Below, in pieces: positions 11,801-20,351 of a stretch of DNA of 56,891 nucleotides. The stretch is from assembly GCA_900546665.1 (NCBI GenBank), contig URDY01000018.1, forward strand, positions 1 to 56,891, in the 5' to 3' direction. The position numbers and the translations under genes were made by a program. Position 1 is the stretch's first letter. The number at the start of each line of letters is the position of its first letter. The DNA comes from an uncultured Paraprevotella sp. (GTDB lineage Bacteria > Bacteroidota > Bacteroidia > Bacteroidales > Bacteroidaceae). The notes beneath the pieces are model-generated. The model searched no databases. It saw nothing but the letters and a program-made list of their open reading frames with translations, and was not told where the DNA came from.

Positions 11801-12635
11801 CGTCAAGGATAGTTTCACGATCAAGGATTACCTCATTACGCTCAATTGAAACAACTTCACCGGTATCTTCATCTACAAAATCCTCTACCCAGCTTTTCAA
11901 TACACGTGCAGCCAGTTTCTGACCCAGAAATTTCTTAAGGTTGTTCTTGGTGACCTTAACCTCTTCTGCCAGATTAAAAATCTCAAGGATATCCTTATCA
12001 TTCTCGAAGCCGAAAGCACGCAACAATGTCGTCACAGGTAACTTCTTCTTACGGTCGATGTAAGCATACATCACATTGTTGATATCCGTAGCGAACTCAA
12101 TCCAGGAACCTTTGAACGGAATAATACGGGCAGAATACAACTGTGTTCCGTTGGCATGTATACTGGAACCAAAGAACACACCCGGTGAACGGTGCAACTG
12201 TGAAACGACAACACGTTCAGCACCATTGATGATAAAGGTTCCATTGTCAGTCATGTAAGGAATGGATCCCAGGAACACATCCTGAATAACCGTGTCGAAA
12301 TCCTCATGATCAGGATCTGTACAGTACAATTTTAACTTTGCCTTCAAAGGGACACTGTAAGTGAGCCCCCGCTCTAAACACTCTTCTATAGAATAGCGCG
12401 GCGGATCAATATAGTAATCCAAAAACTCTAAGACAAAATTATTACGGGTATCTGCAATAGGAAAGTTCTCTGAGAACACTTTATACAGACCATCGTTTTT
12501 GCGCAGTTCAGGCGGAGTATCCAACTGCAGGAAATCCTTAAAGGACTTCAATTGCACATCAAGAAAATCCGGATAAGGCATGGGATTCTTGACAGATGCA
12601 AAATTTACTCTCTGATTGACTAGATTAGAGGACAT
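8820..12635 (-). CDS. rpoB: DNA-directed RNA polymerase subunit beta
   Basis: 1271 residues. Hallmarks include the rifampicin pocket ([24 protein letters not shown]), [36 protein letters not shown] and the C-terminal [11 protein letters not shown]. The start [14 protein letters not shown] is the only in-frame ATG near the conserved N-terminus. It is 104 nt downstream of rplL; that gap contains a strong terminator-like hairpin (12682-12714) that probably sets the polymerase-to-ribosomal-protein ratio. The Gln, Asp, His and Ser positions of the rifampicin pocket look wild type; no resistance substitution was recognised by eye. Confidence 0.98.
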   Translation of the reverse strand: MSSNLVNQRVNFASVKNPMPYPDFLDVQLKSFKDFLQLDTPPELRKNDGLYKVFSENFPIADTRNNFVLEFLDYYIDPPRYSIEECLERGLTYSVPLKAKLKLYCTDPDHEDFDTVIQDVFLGSIPYMTDNGTFIINGAERVVVSQLHRSPGVFFGSSIHANGTQLYSARIIPFKGSWIEFATDINNVMYAYIDRKKKLPVTTLLRAFGFENDKDILEIFNLAEEVKVTKNNLKKFLGQKLAARVLKSWVEDFVDEDTGEVVSIERNEVILDRETILDEQNIDEILDSGVPSILIHKEEANTSDYSIIFNTLQKDPSNSEKEAVLYIYRQLRNADPADDASAREVINNLFFSEKRYDLGEVGRYRINRKLNLSTEMDVRVLTKEDIIEIIKYLIELINSKAVVDDIDHLSNRRVRTVGEQLSNQFAIGLARMSRTIRERMNVRDNEVFTPTDLINAKTISSVINSFFGTNALSQFMDQTNPLAEVTHKRRLSALGPGGLSRERAGFEVRDVHYTHYGRLCPIESPEGPNIGLISSLCVYAKINDLGFIETPYRKVNNGVVDLSLETGIEYLTAEEEEGQIIGQGNAPLNDDGTFIRTKVKCRQDDDYPVVPPEEVNLMDVAPQQIASIAASLIPFLEHDDAHRALMGSNMMRQAVPLLRSESPIVGTGIEKQVCEDSRTMITAEGDGVIEYVDATTIRILYDRTEEEEFVSFEPALKEYRIPKFRRTNQNMTIDLRPICDKGQRVKAGDILTEGYSTQNGELALGKNLLVAYMPWKGYNYEDAIVLNERVVREDILTSVHVEEFSLEVRETKRGMEELTADIPNVSEEATKDLDENGIVRVGARIQPGDIMIGKITPKGESDPSPEEKLLRAIFGDKAGDVKDASLKASPSLSGVVIDKKLFSRAIKSRAAKAADKLILPKIDEEFNSKVDDLKAILIDKLLELTKNKPCQGVKDYMGSEIIAKGGKITASALDGLDFTTIQLSDWTDDEHTNMLISKLIINFLKKYKLLDAELKRKKFAITIGDELPSGIIQMAKVYIAKKRKIGVGDKMAGRHGNKGIVSKIVRQEDMPFLADGTPVDIVLNPLGVPSRMNIGQIFETVLGAAGRQLGVKFATPIFDGASLDDLCEWTDKAGLPRYCSTQLYDGATGEKFDQLATVGIAYMLKLGHMVEDKMHARSIGPYSLITQQPLGGKAQFGGQRFGEMEVWAIEAFGASHVLQEILTIKSDDVVGRSKAYEAIVKGEPMPTPGIPESLNVLLHELRGLGLSVTLE

Positions 12636-12681
12636 CAGCTTATTAATTAATTTACCTTATTGATAGTTATAGACACAAAAA

Positions 12682-12714
12682 GGTAAAGAACCCTCTACCA
12701 GAGGATTCTTTACC
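12682..12714 (-). terminator. Terminator/attenuator between rplL and rpoB
   Basis: On the minus strand GGTAAAGAA pairs with TTCTTTACC. A T-G wobble and CCTCT/AGAGG continue the stem around a GGT loop, 15 bp in all. TTTTTG follows directly. It has the full form of an intrinsic terminator, but rpoB starts only 46 nt later with no obvious new promoter, so partial readthrough is the likely purpose. Confidence 0.75.
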
Positions 12715-12739
12715 GGATTACCCATATAAGGGATTAAAA

Positions 12740-13114
12740 TTACTTCAGTTCGATTTCTGCACCAGCTTCTTCGAGAGTCTTCTTCAAAGCTTCTGCATCA
12801 GCCTTAGGCATACCTTCCTTCAAAGTGCTAGGTGCGCCGTCTACCAAGTCCTTAGCTTCCTTCAAGCCAAGACCACAAGCTTCCTTAACAGCCTTTACTA
12901 CAGCGAGCTTAGCTGAACCGGCACTCTTCAATACTACATCGAAAGAGTCCTTAACTTCAGCTGCAGCCTCACCACCAGCTGCAGGAGCAGCAACTGCAAC
13001 AGCTGCAGCAGCGGGCTCGATACCATACTCATCCTTCAGGATAGTTGCCAATTCATTAACTTCTTTTACTGTCAAATTTACCAATTCTTCAGCAATAGCT
13101 TTCAAATCTGCCAT
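12740..13114 (-). CDS. rplL: 50S ribosomal protein L7/L12
   Basis: 124 residues, the usual length. N-terminal dimerisation helices ([19 protein letters not shown]) are followed by the flexible Ala/Gly/Pro hinge around residues 35-52. The globular C-terminal domain contacts elongation factors ([23 protein letters not shown], ending in EIELK). It forms the ribosomal stalk on L10, encoded 38 nt upstream. The attenuator hairpin follows its stop codon by about 25 nt. Confidence 0.97.
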   Translation of the reverse strand: MADLKAIAEELVNLTVKEVNELATILKDEYGIEPAAAAVAVAAPAAGGEAAAEVKDSFDVVLKSAGSAKLAVVKAVKEACGLGLKEAKDLVDGAPSTLKEGMPKADAEALKKTLEEAGAEIELK

Positions 13115-13152
13115 TTTATTCTAATTTTTATTTGTTTAATACTTATTTAATT

Positions 13153-13671
13153 TTATTCGGGACGCTCGCCCAAAGTTTTGAGGACACCATGAATAGTGTT
13201 GCCACCTGATTGAAGAGCTGAAAGTACGTTCTTGGCAGGTGATTGCAACAAAGCAACGATCTCTGCAATAACTTCGTTCTTGCTCTTGATAGAAATAAGT
13301 GCTTCCAACTGGTCTGCACCTACATAGAAACCTTCTTCTGCGTAAGCAGCCTTCAAAGTAGGCTTGCCTTCCTTAGCGAAATCCTTCAGCAACTTAGCGG
13401 GTGCATTTGCAGTATTGCAAAGCATGATTGCAGTAGTTCCTGTCAGACAGCCGTACAACGGAGAGTAGTCAATTTCTGCAGCCTCCATTGCTTTGTGAAG
13501 CAATGTATTCTTCACAACGACCAACTTAATGTCAGACTGGAAACATTTTCTGCGCAAGTTGCTTGTCAAAGCAGCATTCATACCTGTAACATCAACGATA
13601 TACAGATGTGCATACTCTTTAAGCGTTTCACCAAGCTGTACAATTATATTACCTTTATCTTCCTTTCTCAT
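13153..13671 (-). CDS. rplJ: 50S ribosomal protein L10
   Basis: 172 residues. The N-terminal rRNA-binding domain has the family pattern (VDVTGMNAALTSNLRRKCF, VVKNTLLHKAME). The C-terminal helix that carries L7/L12 dimers is present (AEIVALLQSPAKNVLSALQSG). It anchors the stalk at the GTPase centre. The gap to rplA is only 13 nt, so there is no room here for the long L10 leader used for autoregulation in other phyla. Confidence 0.97.
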   Translation of the reverse strand: MRKEDKGNIIVQLGETLKEYAHLYIVDVTGMNAALTSNLRRKCFQSDIKLVVVKNTLLHKAMEAAEIDYSPLYGCLTGTTAIMLCNTANAPAKLLKDFAKEGKPTLKAAYAEEGFYVGADQLEALISIKSKNEVIAEIVALLQSPAKNVLSALQSGGNTIHGVLKTLGERPE

Positions 13672-13684
13672 GACTCAAACTTTT

Positions 13685-14383
13685 TTAATTTTCATCAACG
13701 GCCTTAGAATCGATCTTAATACCGCGGCTCATTGTACTTGAAAGATAAATACTCTTGATATATGTACCCTTTGCAGCAGCAGGTTTCAACTTAATAATGG
13801 TTGAAATGAATTCCTTTGCATTCTGTGCGATTTGCTCAGCAGTAAAAGAAACCTTTCCGATTGAAGCATGAACAATACCTGTCTTGTCAACCTTAAAGTC
13901 TATCTTACCTTGCTTAACTTCCTTAACGGCCTTTGCTACATCCATTGTAACTGTACCGCTCTTGGGGTTAGGCATCAATCCACGAGGACCGAGCACACGA
14001 CCAAGGGCACCAATCTTACCCATGATAGAAGGCATAGTAATGATGACATCAACGTCAGTCCAGCCTCCCTTGATTTTCTCGATATATTCATCAAGACCTA
14101 CATAGTCAGCGCCTGCTTCCTTAGCAGCAGCTTCAGCATCCGGAGTACACAAGCAAAGAACCCTTGTAACCTTACCAGTTCCGTTGGGAAGAGAAACAAC
14201 ACCTCTTACCATCTGGTTAGCCTTACGGGGATCAACGCCCAAACGTACATCAATATCTACAGAAGCATCAAACTTAGTGGTAGTGATATCCTTTACCAAC
14301 TGTGAAGCTTCCTTCAAAGAGTATGCTTTCCCTGCTTCAATCTTGTCAGCGACCAACTTCTGATTTTTTGTCAGTTTACCCAT
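13685..14383 (-). CDS. rplA: 50S ribosomal protein L1
   Basis: 232 residues. It contains the L1 signature in [17 protein letters not shown] and the two-domain layout, with the N- and C-terminal segments forming domain I. It binds 23S rRNA helices 76-78 at the L1 stalk and takes part in E-site tRNA release; in many bacteria it also represses its own operon. It lies 20 nt downstream of rplK and the two are clearly cotranscribed. Confidence 0.97.
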   Translation of the reverse strand: MGKLTKNQKLVADKIEAGKAYSLKEASQLVKDITTTKFDASVDIDVRLGVDPRKANQMVRGVVSLPNGTGKVTRVLCLCTPDAEAAAKEAGADYVGLDEYIEKIKGGWTDVDVIITMPSIMGKIGALGRVLGPRGLMPNPKSGTVTMDVAKAVKEVKQGKIDFKVDKTGIVHASIGKVSFTAEQIAQNAKEFISTIIKLKPAAAKGTYIKSIYLSSTMSRGIKIDSKAVDEN

Positions 14384-14403
14384 TTTAATTGAAGTTTTTT
14401 AAA

Positions 14404-14844
14404 TTATTTACCCGGGAAGTCTCCTTTTACAGCGATACCCATACTTCTAGCTGTTCCTGCCACCAATTTCATCGCAGCTTCGATCGTAAAGCAGTTCAAG
14501 TCAGGCATTTTATCCTGAGCGATTGTTCGCACCTGATCCCAAGTAATCTCAGCTACTTTCTTACGGTTAGGCTCTGCAGAACCACCTTTTACTTTAGCAG
14601 CCTCCATCAACTGTACTGCTACAGGAGGAGTCTTAACAACGAAGTCATAAGACTTGTCTGTGTAATAAGTGATCACAACAGGAAGAACCTTACCTGCCTT
14701 GTCTTGAGTTCTGGCGTTGAATGCCTTACAGAAATCCATGATATTGATACCCTTGGAACCCAAAGCAGGACCTACTGGGGGTGATGGATTTGCAGCGCCT
14801 CCTTTAATCTGTAATTTGATTAATCCAGCAACTTCTTTAGCCAT
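14404..14844 (-). CDS. rplK: 50S ribosomal protein L11
   Basis: 146 residues. The N-terminal domain begins [20 protein letters not shown], with the conserved Pro pair. The C-terminal domain binds the GTPase-associated rRNA. It sits 53 nt downstream of nusG in the standard secE-nusG-rplK-rplA order. Confidence 0.97.
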   Translation of the reverse strand: MAKEVAGLIKLQIKGGAANPSPPVGPALGSKGINIMDFCKAFNARTQDKAGKVLPVVITYYTDKSYDFVVKTPPVAVQLMEAAKVKGGSAEPNRKKVAEITWDQVRTIAQDKMPDLNCFTIEAAMKLVAGTARSMGIAVKGDFPGK

Positions 14845-14897
14845 TTCTTTTATTATTTAAAATTGATTATAAAAGAACTTCGCACGTAACAGATGCT

Positions 14898-15443
14898 CTA
14901 TTCTTTTTCTACTTGCATAAAACCTAGTTCCAAAGGCGTCTTACGCCCAAAGATCTTGACCATGACTTTCAGCTTCTTCTTCTCGTTATTCACTTCCTCA
15001 ATCACAGCAGAGAAACCACTGAAAGGACCTTCTGTCACTTTCACAGACTCTCCTACTTCATAAGGAATAACCACTTCTTCCGGTACATCCTGCATCTCAT
15101 CTACAGAACCCAAAAGACGGTTTACTTCCGACTGACGTAATGGCGTAGGGTTTGAATTAGACTCACCCAAAAATCCCAAAGCATTCGGGGTATTACGCAA
15201 CAATACAGGAACCTCACCAACCAAAGCTGCCTCTATCAAGACATAGCCTGGCAAATGATTACGCTCCTTTACTACACGCTTACCATTTCTGATCTGTACG
15301 ACTTTTTCAGTCGGTATCAGAACCTGAGAGACAAACTTTCCAAAGTCGCCTTTTTTAATCTCAGCGTCTATGTACTCCTTTACCTTGCTTTCTTTTCCAC
15401 TGACGGCACGCATCACGTACCATTTCATTTCTATTTCAGCCAT
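14898..15443 (-). CDS. nusG: Transcription termination/antitermination factor NusG
   Basis: 181 residues. The NGN domain ([19 protein letters not shown], then [11 protein letters not shown]) is followed by a C-terminal KOW domain ([18 protein letters not shown]). NusG binds the beta' clamp, suppresses or promotes pausing, and links polymerase to the leading ribosome. It is placed 11 nt after secE. The ORF could also begin at Met6 (MKWYVMRA); the longer start has comparable support. Confidence 0.95.
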   Translation of the reverse strand: MAEIEMKWYVMRAVSGKESKVKEYIDAEIKKGDFGKFVSQVLIPTEKVVQIRNGKRVVKERNHLPGYVLIEAALVGEVPVLLRNTPNALGFLGESNSNPTPLRQSEVNRLLGSVDEMQDVPEEVVIPYEVGESVKVTEGPFSGFSAVIEEVNNEKKKLKVMVKIFGRKTPLELGFMQVEKE

Positions 15444-15454
15444 CTCTCGCTTAA

Positions 15455-15643
15455 TTAGGGATAAATCAACTCCATAACGTTCTGGAACACATAATCCATA
15501 ACGAAAACAACCAGCGCAATGAGTAGGGAAGCAGATAATACTACAACTGCACTGTTAGTAAGTTCTGATCGACTTGGCCAAGTAGTTTTATGGACAAGTT
15601 CATCATATGATTCCTTACAATAATTTAAAATTTTCTTGAACAT
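15455..15643 (-). CDS. secE: Preprotein translocase subunit SecE
   Basis: 62 residues from the ATG at 15643 ([19 protein letters not shown]). The open frame extends 15 codons further up, but that part overlaps the 3' half of tRNA-Trp and reads through its T-arm, so it is rejected. There is one membrane segment ([21 protein letters not shown]). The amphipathic [10 protein letters not shown] stretch before it is the conserved SecE clamp. It acts with SecY and SecG in the inner-membrane channel. Confidence 0.93.
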   Translation of the reverse strand: MFKKILNYCKESYDELVHKTTWPSRSELTNSAVVVLSASLLIALVVFVMDYVFQNVMELIYP

Positions 15644-15658
15644 AATGATGTAATTTAG

Positions 15659-15731
15659 CACGGGAGGAGAGGCTCGAACTCCCGACACCCGGTTTTGGAG
15701 ACCGGTGCTCTACCAACTGAGCTACTCCCGT
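15659..15731 (-). tRNA. tRNA-Trp (CCA)
   Basis: 73-nt cloverleaf. The acceptor stem is ACGGGAG/CTCCCGT and the anticodon stem is CCGGT/ACCGG around CTCCAAA, giving anticodon CCA. TTCGAGC T-loop present; CCA end not encoded. It lies between tuf and secE, a placement conserved in many bacteria. Confidence 0.97.
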
Positions 15732-15784
15732 AAAAGTAGGTCTCCATTACTGGAGACCTATTTTATCTTGTTTTGAAATTCGAA

Positions 15785-16966
15785 TTAATCGAATACTTCA
15801 GTAATCTGGCCAGAACCTACTGTACGACCACCTTCACGGATAGCGAAACGCAAACCTACGTTCAAAGCAACCGGATAGATCAAGTTTACAGTGATTTCTA
15901 CGTTATCACCAGGCATTACCATTTCAGTTCCTTCTGGCAAGTGGATTTCACCTGTACAATCCATAGTACGGAGATAGAACTGAGGACGATACTTGTTACC
16001 GAACGGAGTGTGACGACCACCTTCTTCTTTCTTCAAAACGTAGATAGAAGCCTTGAAGCCAGAGTGAGGAGTGATTGATCCCGGGTGAGTGATTACCATA
16101 CCACGCTTGATTTCCTTCTTGTCGATACCACGAAGCAACAAACCAACGTTGTCACCAGCTTCACCTTCGTCCAACAACTTACGGAACATTTCAACACCGG
16201 TAATAACTGACTTCTTGTCTTCACCCAAACCAAGGATCTGAACTTCGTCACCTACCTTAACAACACCAGTCTCGATACGACCAGTTGCTACAGTACCACG
16301 ACCAGTGATTGAGAATACGTCCTCAACAGGCATCAAGAACGGCTTTTCAACGTCACGTACAGGCTCCTGGATCCAGTTATCACAAGCATCCATAAGTTCC
16401 ATAACCTTGTCTTCCCATTCAGGAACACCGTTCAATGCACCAAGTGCAGAACCGCGGATGATAGGAGTATCTTCCTCGAAGTCGTAAGCTGCGAGCAACT
16501 CACGCATTTCCATTTCAACGAGTTCCAGCATTTCCTCATCATCAACCATATCACATTTGTTCAAGAATACAACCAAACGTGGAACGTTTACCTGACGAGC
16601 CAACAAGATGTGCTCACGAGTCTGAGGCATCGGACCATCAGTTGCAGCAACTACGATGATTGCACCATCCATCTGAGCAGCACCAGTAACCATGTTCTTT
16701 ACATAGTCAGCGTGTCCCGGACAGTCAACGTGTGCGTAGTGACGATTTGCAGTTTCATACTCAACGTGTGAAGTATTGATAGTAATACCACGCTCTTTCT
16801 CTTCAGGTGCGTTATCGATCTGATCGAAAGATTTTACTTCAGACAAACCTTTCTTTGCCAATACTGTAGTGATAGCAGCTGTCAAAGTAGTCTTACCGTG
16901 GTCAACGTGACCGATAGTACCAATATTCACGTGCGGTTTGGTACGCTCGAACTTCTCTTTTGCCAT
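15785..16966 (-). CDS. tuf: Elongation factor Tu
   Basis: 393 residues. G1 is GHVDHGKT, G3 DCPGHADY and G4 NKCD. The tRNA- and EF-Ts-contacting domains II and III are complete ([26 protein letters not shown]). It delivers aminoacyl-tRNA to the ribosome. Four tRNA genes precede it and tRNA-Trp follows it on the same strand, so one transcript probably supplies EF-Tu, tRNAs, SecE, NusG and the stalk proteins. Confidence 0.98.
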   Translation of the reverse strand: MAKEKFERTKPHVNIGTIGHVDHGKTTLTAAITTVLAKKGLSEVKSFDQIDNAPEEKERGITINTSHVEYETANRHYAHVDCPGHADYVKNMVTGAAQMDGAIIVVAATDGPMPQTREHILLARQVNVPRLVVFLNKCDMVDDEEMLELVEMEMRELLAAYDFEEDTPIIRGSALGALNGVPEWEDKVMELMDACDNWIQEPVRDVEKPFLMPVEDVFSITGRGTVATGRIETGVVKVGDEVQILGLGEDKKSVITGVEMFRKLLDEGEAGDNVGLLLRGIDKKEIKRGMVITHPGSITPHSGFKASIYVLKKEEGGRHTPFGNKYRPQFYLRTMDCTGEIHLPEGTEMVMPGDNVEITVNLIYPVALNVGLRFAIREGGRTVGSGQITEVFD

Positions 16967-17011
16967 AGTTTTTCTTTTTTATGTTTAAAATGAATAATCG
17001 CTTATGAAATG

Positions 17012-17083
<72 letters not shown>

Positions 17084-17089
17084 AAAAAG

Positions 17090-17162
17090 AGCGGAAAACG
17101 GGGCTCAAACCCGCGACCCCCAGCTTGGAAGGCTAGTGCTCTATCAACTGAGCTATTTCCGC
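17090..17162 (-). tRNA. tRNA-Gly (TCC)
   Basis: 73-nt cloverleaf with acceptor GCGGAAA/TTTCCGC. The anticodon stem CTAGC/GCTGG (one T-G wobble) encloses CTTCCAA, giving anticodon TCC. It is only 6 nt from tRNA-Thr(GGT). Confidence 0.96.
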
Positions 17163-17220
17163 AGACTACTCTTTACATTATACCGGTTGGACTTTCCAAC
17201 ACAAGCTAGTCCAAAGAGCG

Positions 17221-17303
17221 TGGGCAAAGATGGATTCGAACCACCGAAGGCGTAAGCCAGCAGATTTACAGTCTGCCCCATTTGGCCACTCTGGTATTTG
17301 CCC
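17221..17303 (-). tRNA. tRNA-Tyr (GTA)
   Basis: 83-nt class II tRNA with a long variable arm. Acceptor GGGCAAA/TTTGCCC; anticodon stem GCAGA/TCTGC around CTGTAAA, giving anticodon GTA. Confidence 0.96.
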
Positions 17304-17330
17304 TGACGAATTCTCTCTTGAATTCTTTTG

Positions 17331-17404
17331 AGCCTCTTGTCGGATTCGAACCAACGACCCCGAGATTACAAATCACGTGCTCTGGCCAACTGAGCTAAAG
17401 AGGC
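17331..17404 (-). tRNA. tRNA-Thr (TGT)
   Basis: 74-nt cloverleaf with acceptor GCCTCTT/AAGAGGC. The anticodon loop TTTGTAA gives anticodon TGT. The anticodon stem CGTGA/TCTCG has a T-T mismatch at its middle pair; otherwise the tRNA looks functional. It is the first gene of the tRNA-tuf transcript. Confidence 0.93.
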
Positions 17405-17446
17405 ATTTGCAGCCTGCTTGTCGCAGGGACTTGCTTTAAACGGCTG

Positions 17447-17477
17447 CAAAATTAATGATATTTTTTGAAACCACAAA
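17447..17477 (-). promoter_or_regulatory. Promoter of the tRNA-tuf-secE-nusG-rplKAJL-rpoBC transcript
   Basis: On the minus strand, TTTG (17474-17477), exactly 19 nt, then TAATTTTG (17447-17454). This is a perfect match to the Bacteroidota consensus. Transcription should begin near 17440, about 35 nt before tRNA-Thr(TGT). Confidence 0.8.
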
Positions 17478-17495
17478 AGATTTACCGTCTTTTTT

Positions 17496-17795
17496 TTAAT
17501 GATTTCTTTGTTTTTCCTTAAATTTGGACAATTGGCGCACCAATGCATCCAAGCATACGTCTATTGCTTCTTCAAATGTGTCGCAAACTTTTTCCGCAAA
17601 GAATTCCCCATTAGAAGCCAGCACCTTAATAGATGCCTCTTTATTTAGAGAAGTTTCCGGTTTTACGACTTTCAATGACACCTCTACCTTTCTTATTTCA
17701 TCGCTGAATTTTCCAAACTTTGATACTTTCTTCTCAATAAACTCTTGGAGTTTGTCTGTAGCATCAAAATGAATAGCCTGAACTTTAACTTCCAT
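17496..17795 (-). CDS. hpf: Ribosome hibernation promoting factor, short form
   Basis: 99 residues if translation starts at MEVKVQAIHFDA; a GGAG lies 7 nt before that ATG. An ATG four codons upstream (17807) is possible but has a poorer ribosome site and almost touches the xerC stop. The fold is the HPF/RaiA/S30AE beta-alpha-beta type: EFIEKKVSKFGKF, then VEVSLKVVKPE and TFEEAIDVCLDALVRQL. It binds the 30S decoding centre and promotes ribosome dimerisation or inactivation in stationary phase. The long C-terminal dimerisation domain is absent. It is translationally linked to xerC just upstream. Confidence 0.92.
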   Translation of the reverse strand: MEVKVQAIHFDATDKLQEFIEKKVSKFGKFSDEIRKVEVSLKVVKPETSLNKEASIKVLASNGEFFAEKVCDTFEEAIDVCLDALVRQLSKFKEKQRNH

Positions 17796-17809
17796 AATCG
17801 TCTCCATTT

Positions 17810-18700
17810 TTACGCTCTAGGATGAGCTTGGTTATACATTTCTTTCAACTCTTCGAAAGTTGTATGAGTATATATCTCCGTCGTAGAGATACTTTCATGC
17901 CCCAACAACTCTTTCAAAGCTTCTAAATCCGCATGATGGTTAAGCATTGAGGTTGCAAAGGTATGCCGCAATACATGCGGGCTCCGTTTCGAAAAAGTGC
18001 TCACCAAACCTAAATAATATCTCACCAAGCGCCAAACTTTGATATTCTGCAAGCGAACACCCTTTGCATCTACAAACAGCGCTGAGGTTGCACCCGCAAC
18101 TGCATCCGCCAAAATCCGCCTTTCCGAGATATAAGTTTCCAGCAGCACATGCAACTCTTCTCCAAAAGGAATAATACGCTGCTTGTTTCTCTTTCCGGTC
18201 ACCTTTACATTATCCGTCACCAAATCAATATCCTCCACATTCAATCCCGTCAGTTCCGACAACCGCATTCCCGTTGAATAAAACAAATCAAGAATCAAGC
18301 GATCTCTTCTACCTTCAAAACTGTCTGCAAAGCAGTTTCCGTCCAACAGTCGATCCATATCCGACTCACGGACAAAAACCGGCAACGGCTTTTTCTTTTT
18401 GGGCCCCTGGACTCCTCTAACCGGATCAAATCCGACCATTCCACGCATAAGCAAAAAGCGGAAGAACGACCGCAAAGAACTCAGCCGGCGATTAACCGAA
18501 GTAGCAGCCGAACCGGCATCCATCATGGACACCATCCAGTTTCTCACCACATCTGCGTCCAAAGTATCCCATTTCAATGTAGAATCCAGTTCTTTAAAGA
18601 ATTTCTCAAACGCTTTCAAGTCTTCCTCGTAACATCTTAAAGTCTTGTTAGAATAATTCCGTTCAAACTTCAGATAATCGATAAAAGACCTTATCCACAT
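17810..18700 (-). CDS. xerC: Tyrosine recombinase, XerC/XerD type
   Basis: 296 residues, typical for Xer. The N-terminal SAM-like core-binding domain covers ~1-85 (FIDYLKFERNYSNKTLRCYEED). The catalytic domain has Arg in STGMRLSELTGL, a beta-hairpin Lys (VTGKRNKQR), HVLRHTFAT, LGHESISTTEIYTH and the nucleophilic Tyr in that last motif. It probably resolves chromosome dimers at dif. The position between rpsU and hpf is a stable chromosomal arrangement, so this is not read as a mobile-element integrase. Whether it is the XerC or XerD partner cannot be decided here. Confidence 0.9.
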   Translation of the reverse strand: MWIRSFIDYLKFERNYSNKTLRCYEEDLKAFEKFFKELDSTLKWDTLDADVVRNWMVSMMDAGSAATSVNRRLSSLRSFFRFLLMRGMVGFDPVRGVQGPKKKKPLPVFVRESDMDRLLDGNCFADSFEGRRDRLILDLFYSTGMRLSELTGLNVEDIDLVTDNVKVTGKRNKQRIIPFGEELHVLLETYISERRILADAVAGATSALFVDAKGVRLQNIKVWRLVRYYLGLVSTFSKRSPHVLRHTFATSMLNHHADLEALKELLGHESISTTEIYTHTTFEELKEMYNQAHPRA

Positions 18701-18766
18701 TTCTCATTGCTTTTATGGCAACGAATATAGGAAATTAATTCAAGATTTCAAAGAAAAACAGCTAAA

Positions 18767-18958
18767 TTATTCTTCTACACGTTGCATTTTCTGAACGTAA
18801 ATTGCACGTTCCTTAGCGAGTCTCTTCACAACTGAAGGTTTATCAAACTGCTGTCTGTTTCTCAATTCTTTTACAACACCAGTTTTTTCAAATTTTCTTT
18901 TGAATTTCTTCAGCGCTCTTTCAATGTTCTCGCCTTCTTTTACAGGTACTACAATCAT
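18767..18958 (-). CDS. rpsU: 30S ribosomal protein S21
   Basis: 63 residues, highly basic, with the S21 pattern (IVVPVKEGENIERALKKFKRKFEKTG) and an AIYVQKMQR tail. In Bacteroidota S21 helps hold the anti-Shine-Dalgarno end of 16S rRNA in a protected pocket. That agrees with the weak Shine-Dalgarno sequences seen before many genes in this window. It has its own two-box promoter upstream. Confidence 0.95.
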   Translation of the reverse strand: MIVVPVKEGENIERALKKFKRKFEKTGVVKELRNRQQFDKPSVVKRLAKERAIYVQKMQRVEE

Positions 18959-19012
18959 GTTTTTGTTTTTTAAAATTAAATTTTACAATAATATTTTTCG
19001 CAAAATGCGGCG

Positions 19013-19044
19013 CAAAATTAATGAAACTTTTTCAAAATCACAAA
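19013..19044 (-). promoter_or_regulatory. Promoter of rpsU
   Basis: On the minus strand, TTTG (19041-19044), 20 nt, then TAATTTTG (19013-19020). The start is expected near 19006, leaving a leader of about 48 nt before the rpsU ATG at 18958. It probably drives rpsU-xerC-hpf. Confidence 0.7.
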
Positions 19045-19140
19045 TTTATATGCACTTTTATAATGCCATCAAAATAAAAACAGCATCCGAAAGACCAAAG
19101 ACCCCCTCACCAGCCCGACAAGTAAAAGCTGATAAACACA

Positions 19141-19172
19141 AAAAAGACATGCCCCGTAAAAGGCATGTCTTT
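19141..19172 (-). terminator. Intrinsic terminator of mdh
   Basis: On the minus strand AAAAGACATGCC pairs with GGCATGTCTTTT (12 bp) around an 8-nt loop, followed by a short T-run. A/T tracts on both sides mean it could work bidirectionally, but only mdh runs into it. Confidence 0.75.
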
Positions 19173-19203
19173 TATTTAAAATTCAGTTTTTATTATCAAT
19201 TGA

Positions 19204-20196
19204 TTACAAGTTCGGATTGATCTTGCTCCATTCTGAAACAGGAGGTACAATATTCAAAGTAACCAACTCGTCACGCATCTTGCACAAGTGTGCGTAGCTG
19301 GCATCCAATTTGGCAACTTCCTCAGCTGTTCCTGTCGGAACTTCATAATGACAGCCAGTAGCATCCAAAGTAGTCTTCATAGCCATCATGATATAGTTGT
19401 ACTTATCAGTCTTAACAAATGTTCCTGCCGGCCAACGGAATGCTTCGCCACCCATTGCTGCACGAATCATTTCTACTGACAAATATGAAGGGCTCTGGAA
19501 TGAAGAACGTCCGCGCAATTCGATAATCTTTGCACCACCCTTTGTTACATCAACCTTCATCTGCTCCCATTCTTCGTTAGTAAATGCAGAAGTTCCGATC
19601 AGATCGTTCAACGGTTTTCCGTCAATTGTCACAGCTGAACCAAAGACTGCCATCTGCTCACCATGACCACCGTATGTAGCGCAACCTGCAACCTTGCTCT
19701 GCTGTACTCCGAACTTCTTAGCCAAAGCACTCTGCAAACGAGTTGAATCCAATGCAGCCAAAGTAGTTACCTGTGAAGGTTTCAAGCCAGAATACAACAA
19801 AGTAACCAAACCTGTCAAGTCTGCCGGGTTGAAGATGATTACAACATGTTTAACGTCAGGGCAATAAGTCTTGATATCCTTACCCAACTGTTCTGCGATC
19901 TCACAGTTACCCTTCAAAAGATCCTCACGAGTCATACCAGCCTTACGGGGAGCACCACCTGAAGAAATGATGTATTTTGCATCCTTGAATGCTTCAGCTA
20001 CGTCTGTAGTTGCAGTGATATTTACTTCGTCGAAACCGCTCTGACGCATTTCTTCTGCAACACCTTCGGGTGAGAACACATCATAAAGGCACAAATTGTT
20101 AGTCAAGCCCATCATCAAAGCAGTCTGTGCCATATTTGAACCGATCATACCGGCAGCACCTACGATAACTAATTTGTCATTTGTTATAAATTCCAT
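19204..20196 (-). CDS. mdh: Malate dehydrogenase
   Basis: 330 residues from the ATG at 20196 (MEFITNDKLVIVGAAG). The frame opens two codons earlier only with a TTG. The N-terminal Rossmann fold has GAAGMIGSNMAQ; the rest fits the LDH/MDH superfamily. It has NPADLTGL where the family has NP, ALDSTRLQSALA with the substrate Arg, and the catalytic His in GGHGEQMAVFG. It interconverts malate and oxaloacetate with NAD(H). In anaerobic Bacteroidales this feeds the fumarate/succinate branch. It is monocistronic, with a TAnnTTTG -7 box (complement at 20245-20252) and a terminator at 19141-19172. Confidence 0.93.
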   Translation of the reverse strand: MEFITNDKLVIVGAAGMIGSNMAQTALMMGLTNNLCLYDVFSPEGVAEEMRQSGFDEVNITATTDVAEAFKDAKYIISSGGAPRKAGMTREDLLKGNCEIAEQLGKDIKTYCPDVKHVVIIFNPADLTGLVTLLYSGLKPSQVTTLAALDSTRLQSALAKKFGVQQSKVAGCATYGGHGEQMAVFGSAVTIDGKPLNDLIGTSAFTNEEWEQMKVDVTKGGAKIIELRGRSSFQSPSYLSVEMIRAAMGGEAFRWPAGTFVKTDKYNYIMMAMKTTLDATGCHYEVPTGTAEEVAKLDASYAHLCKMRDELVTLNIVPPVSEWSKINPNL

Positions 20197-20316
20197 ACTC
20201 AAAAAATTTTATTAAGGATAATTTTTGAATTCCGTTTTGCTAGGCAAATTTAAAGAAAAAGCTCCATACTTACTAATTAAAAGAGGAATTATTTCTATTT
20301 TTGAGAAATAATAATA

Positions 20317-20324
20317 TACTTTTG
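20317..20324 (+). promoter_or_regulatory. -7 box of the aminopeptidase P gene
   Basis: TACTTTTG, 28 nt before the start codon. A TTTC 21 nt upstream (20292-20295) is a one-mismatch -33 box. Confidence 0.55.
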
Positions 20325-20351
20325 CAATACCGATATATCAAAATAAGCAAT

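Noticed and set aside
15644..15688. N-terminal extension of secE
   Set aside because: Would overlap the tRNA-Trp gene and is not found in SecE; the ATG at 15643 gives the normal length.
17810..18700. Tyrosine recombinase considered as a mobile-element integrase next to tRNA genes
   Set aside because: Gene order rpsU-xerC-hpf-tRNA-tuf looks ancestral, length and motifs fit Xer, and no element genes or direct repeats of a tRNA 3' end were seen.
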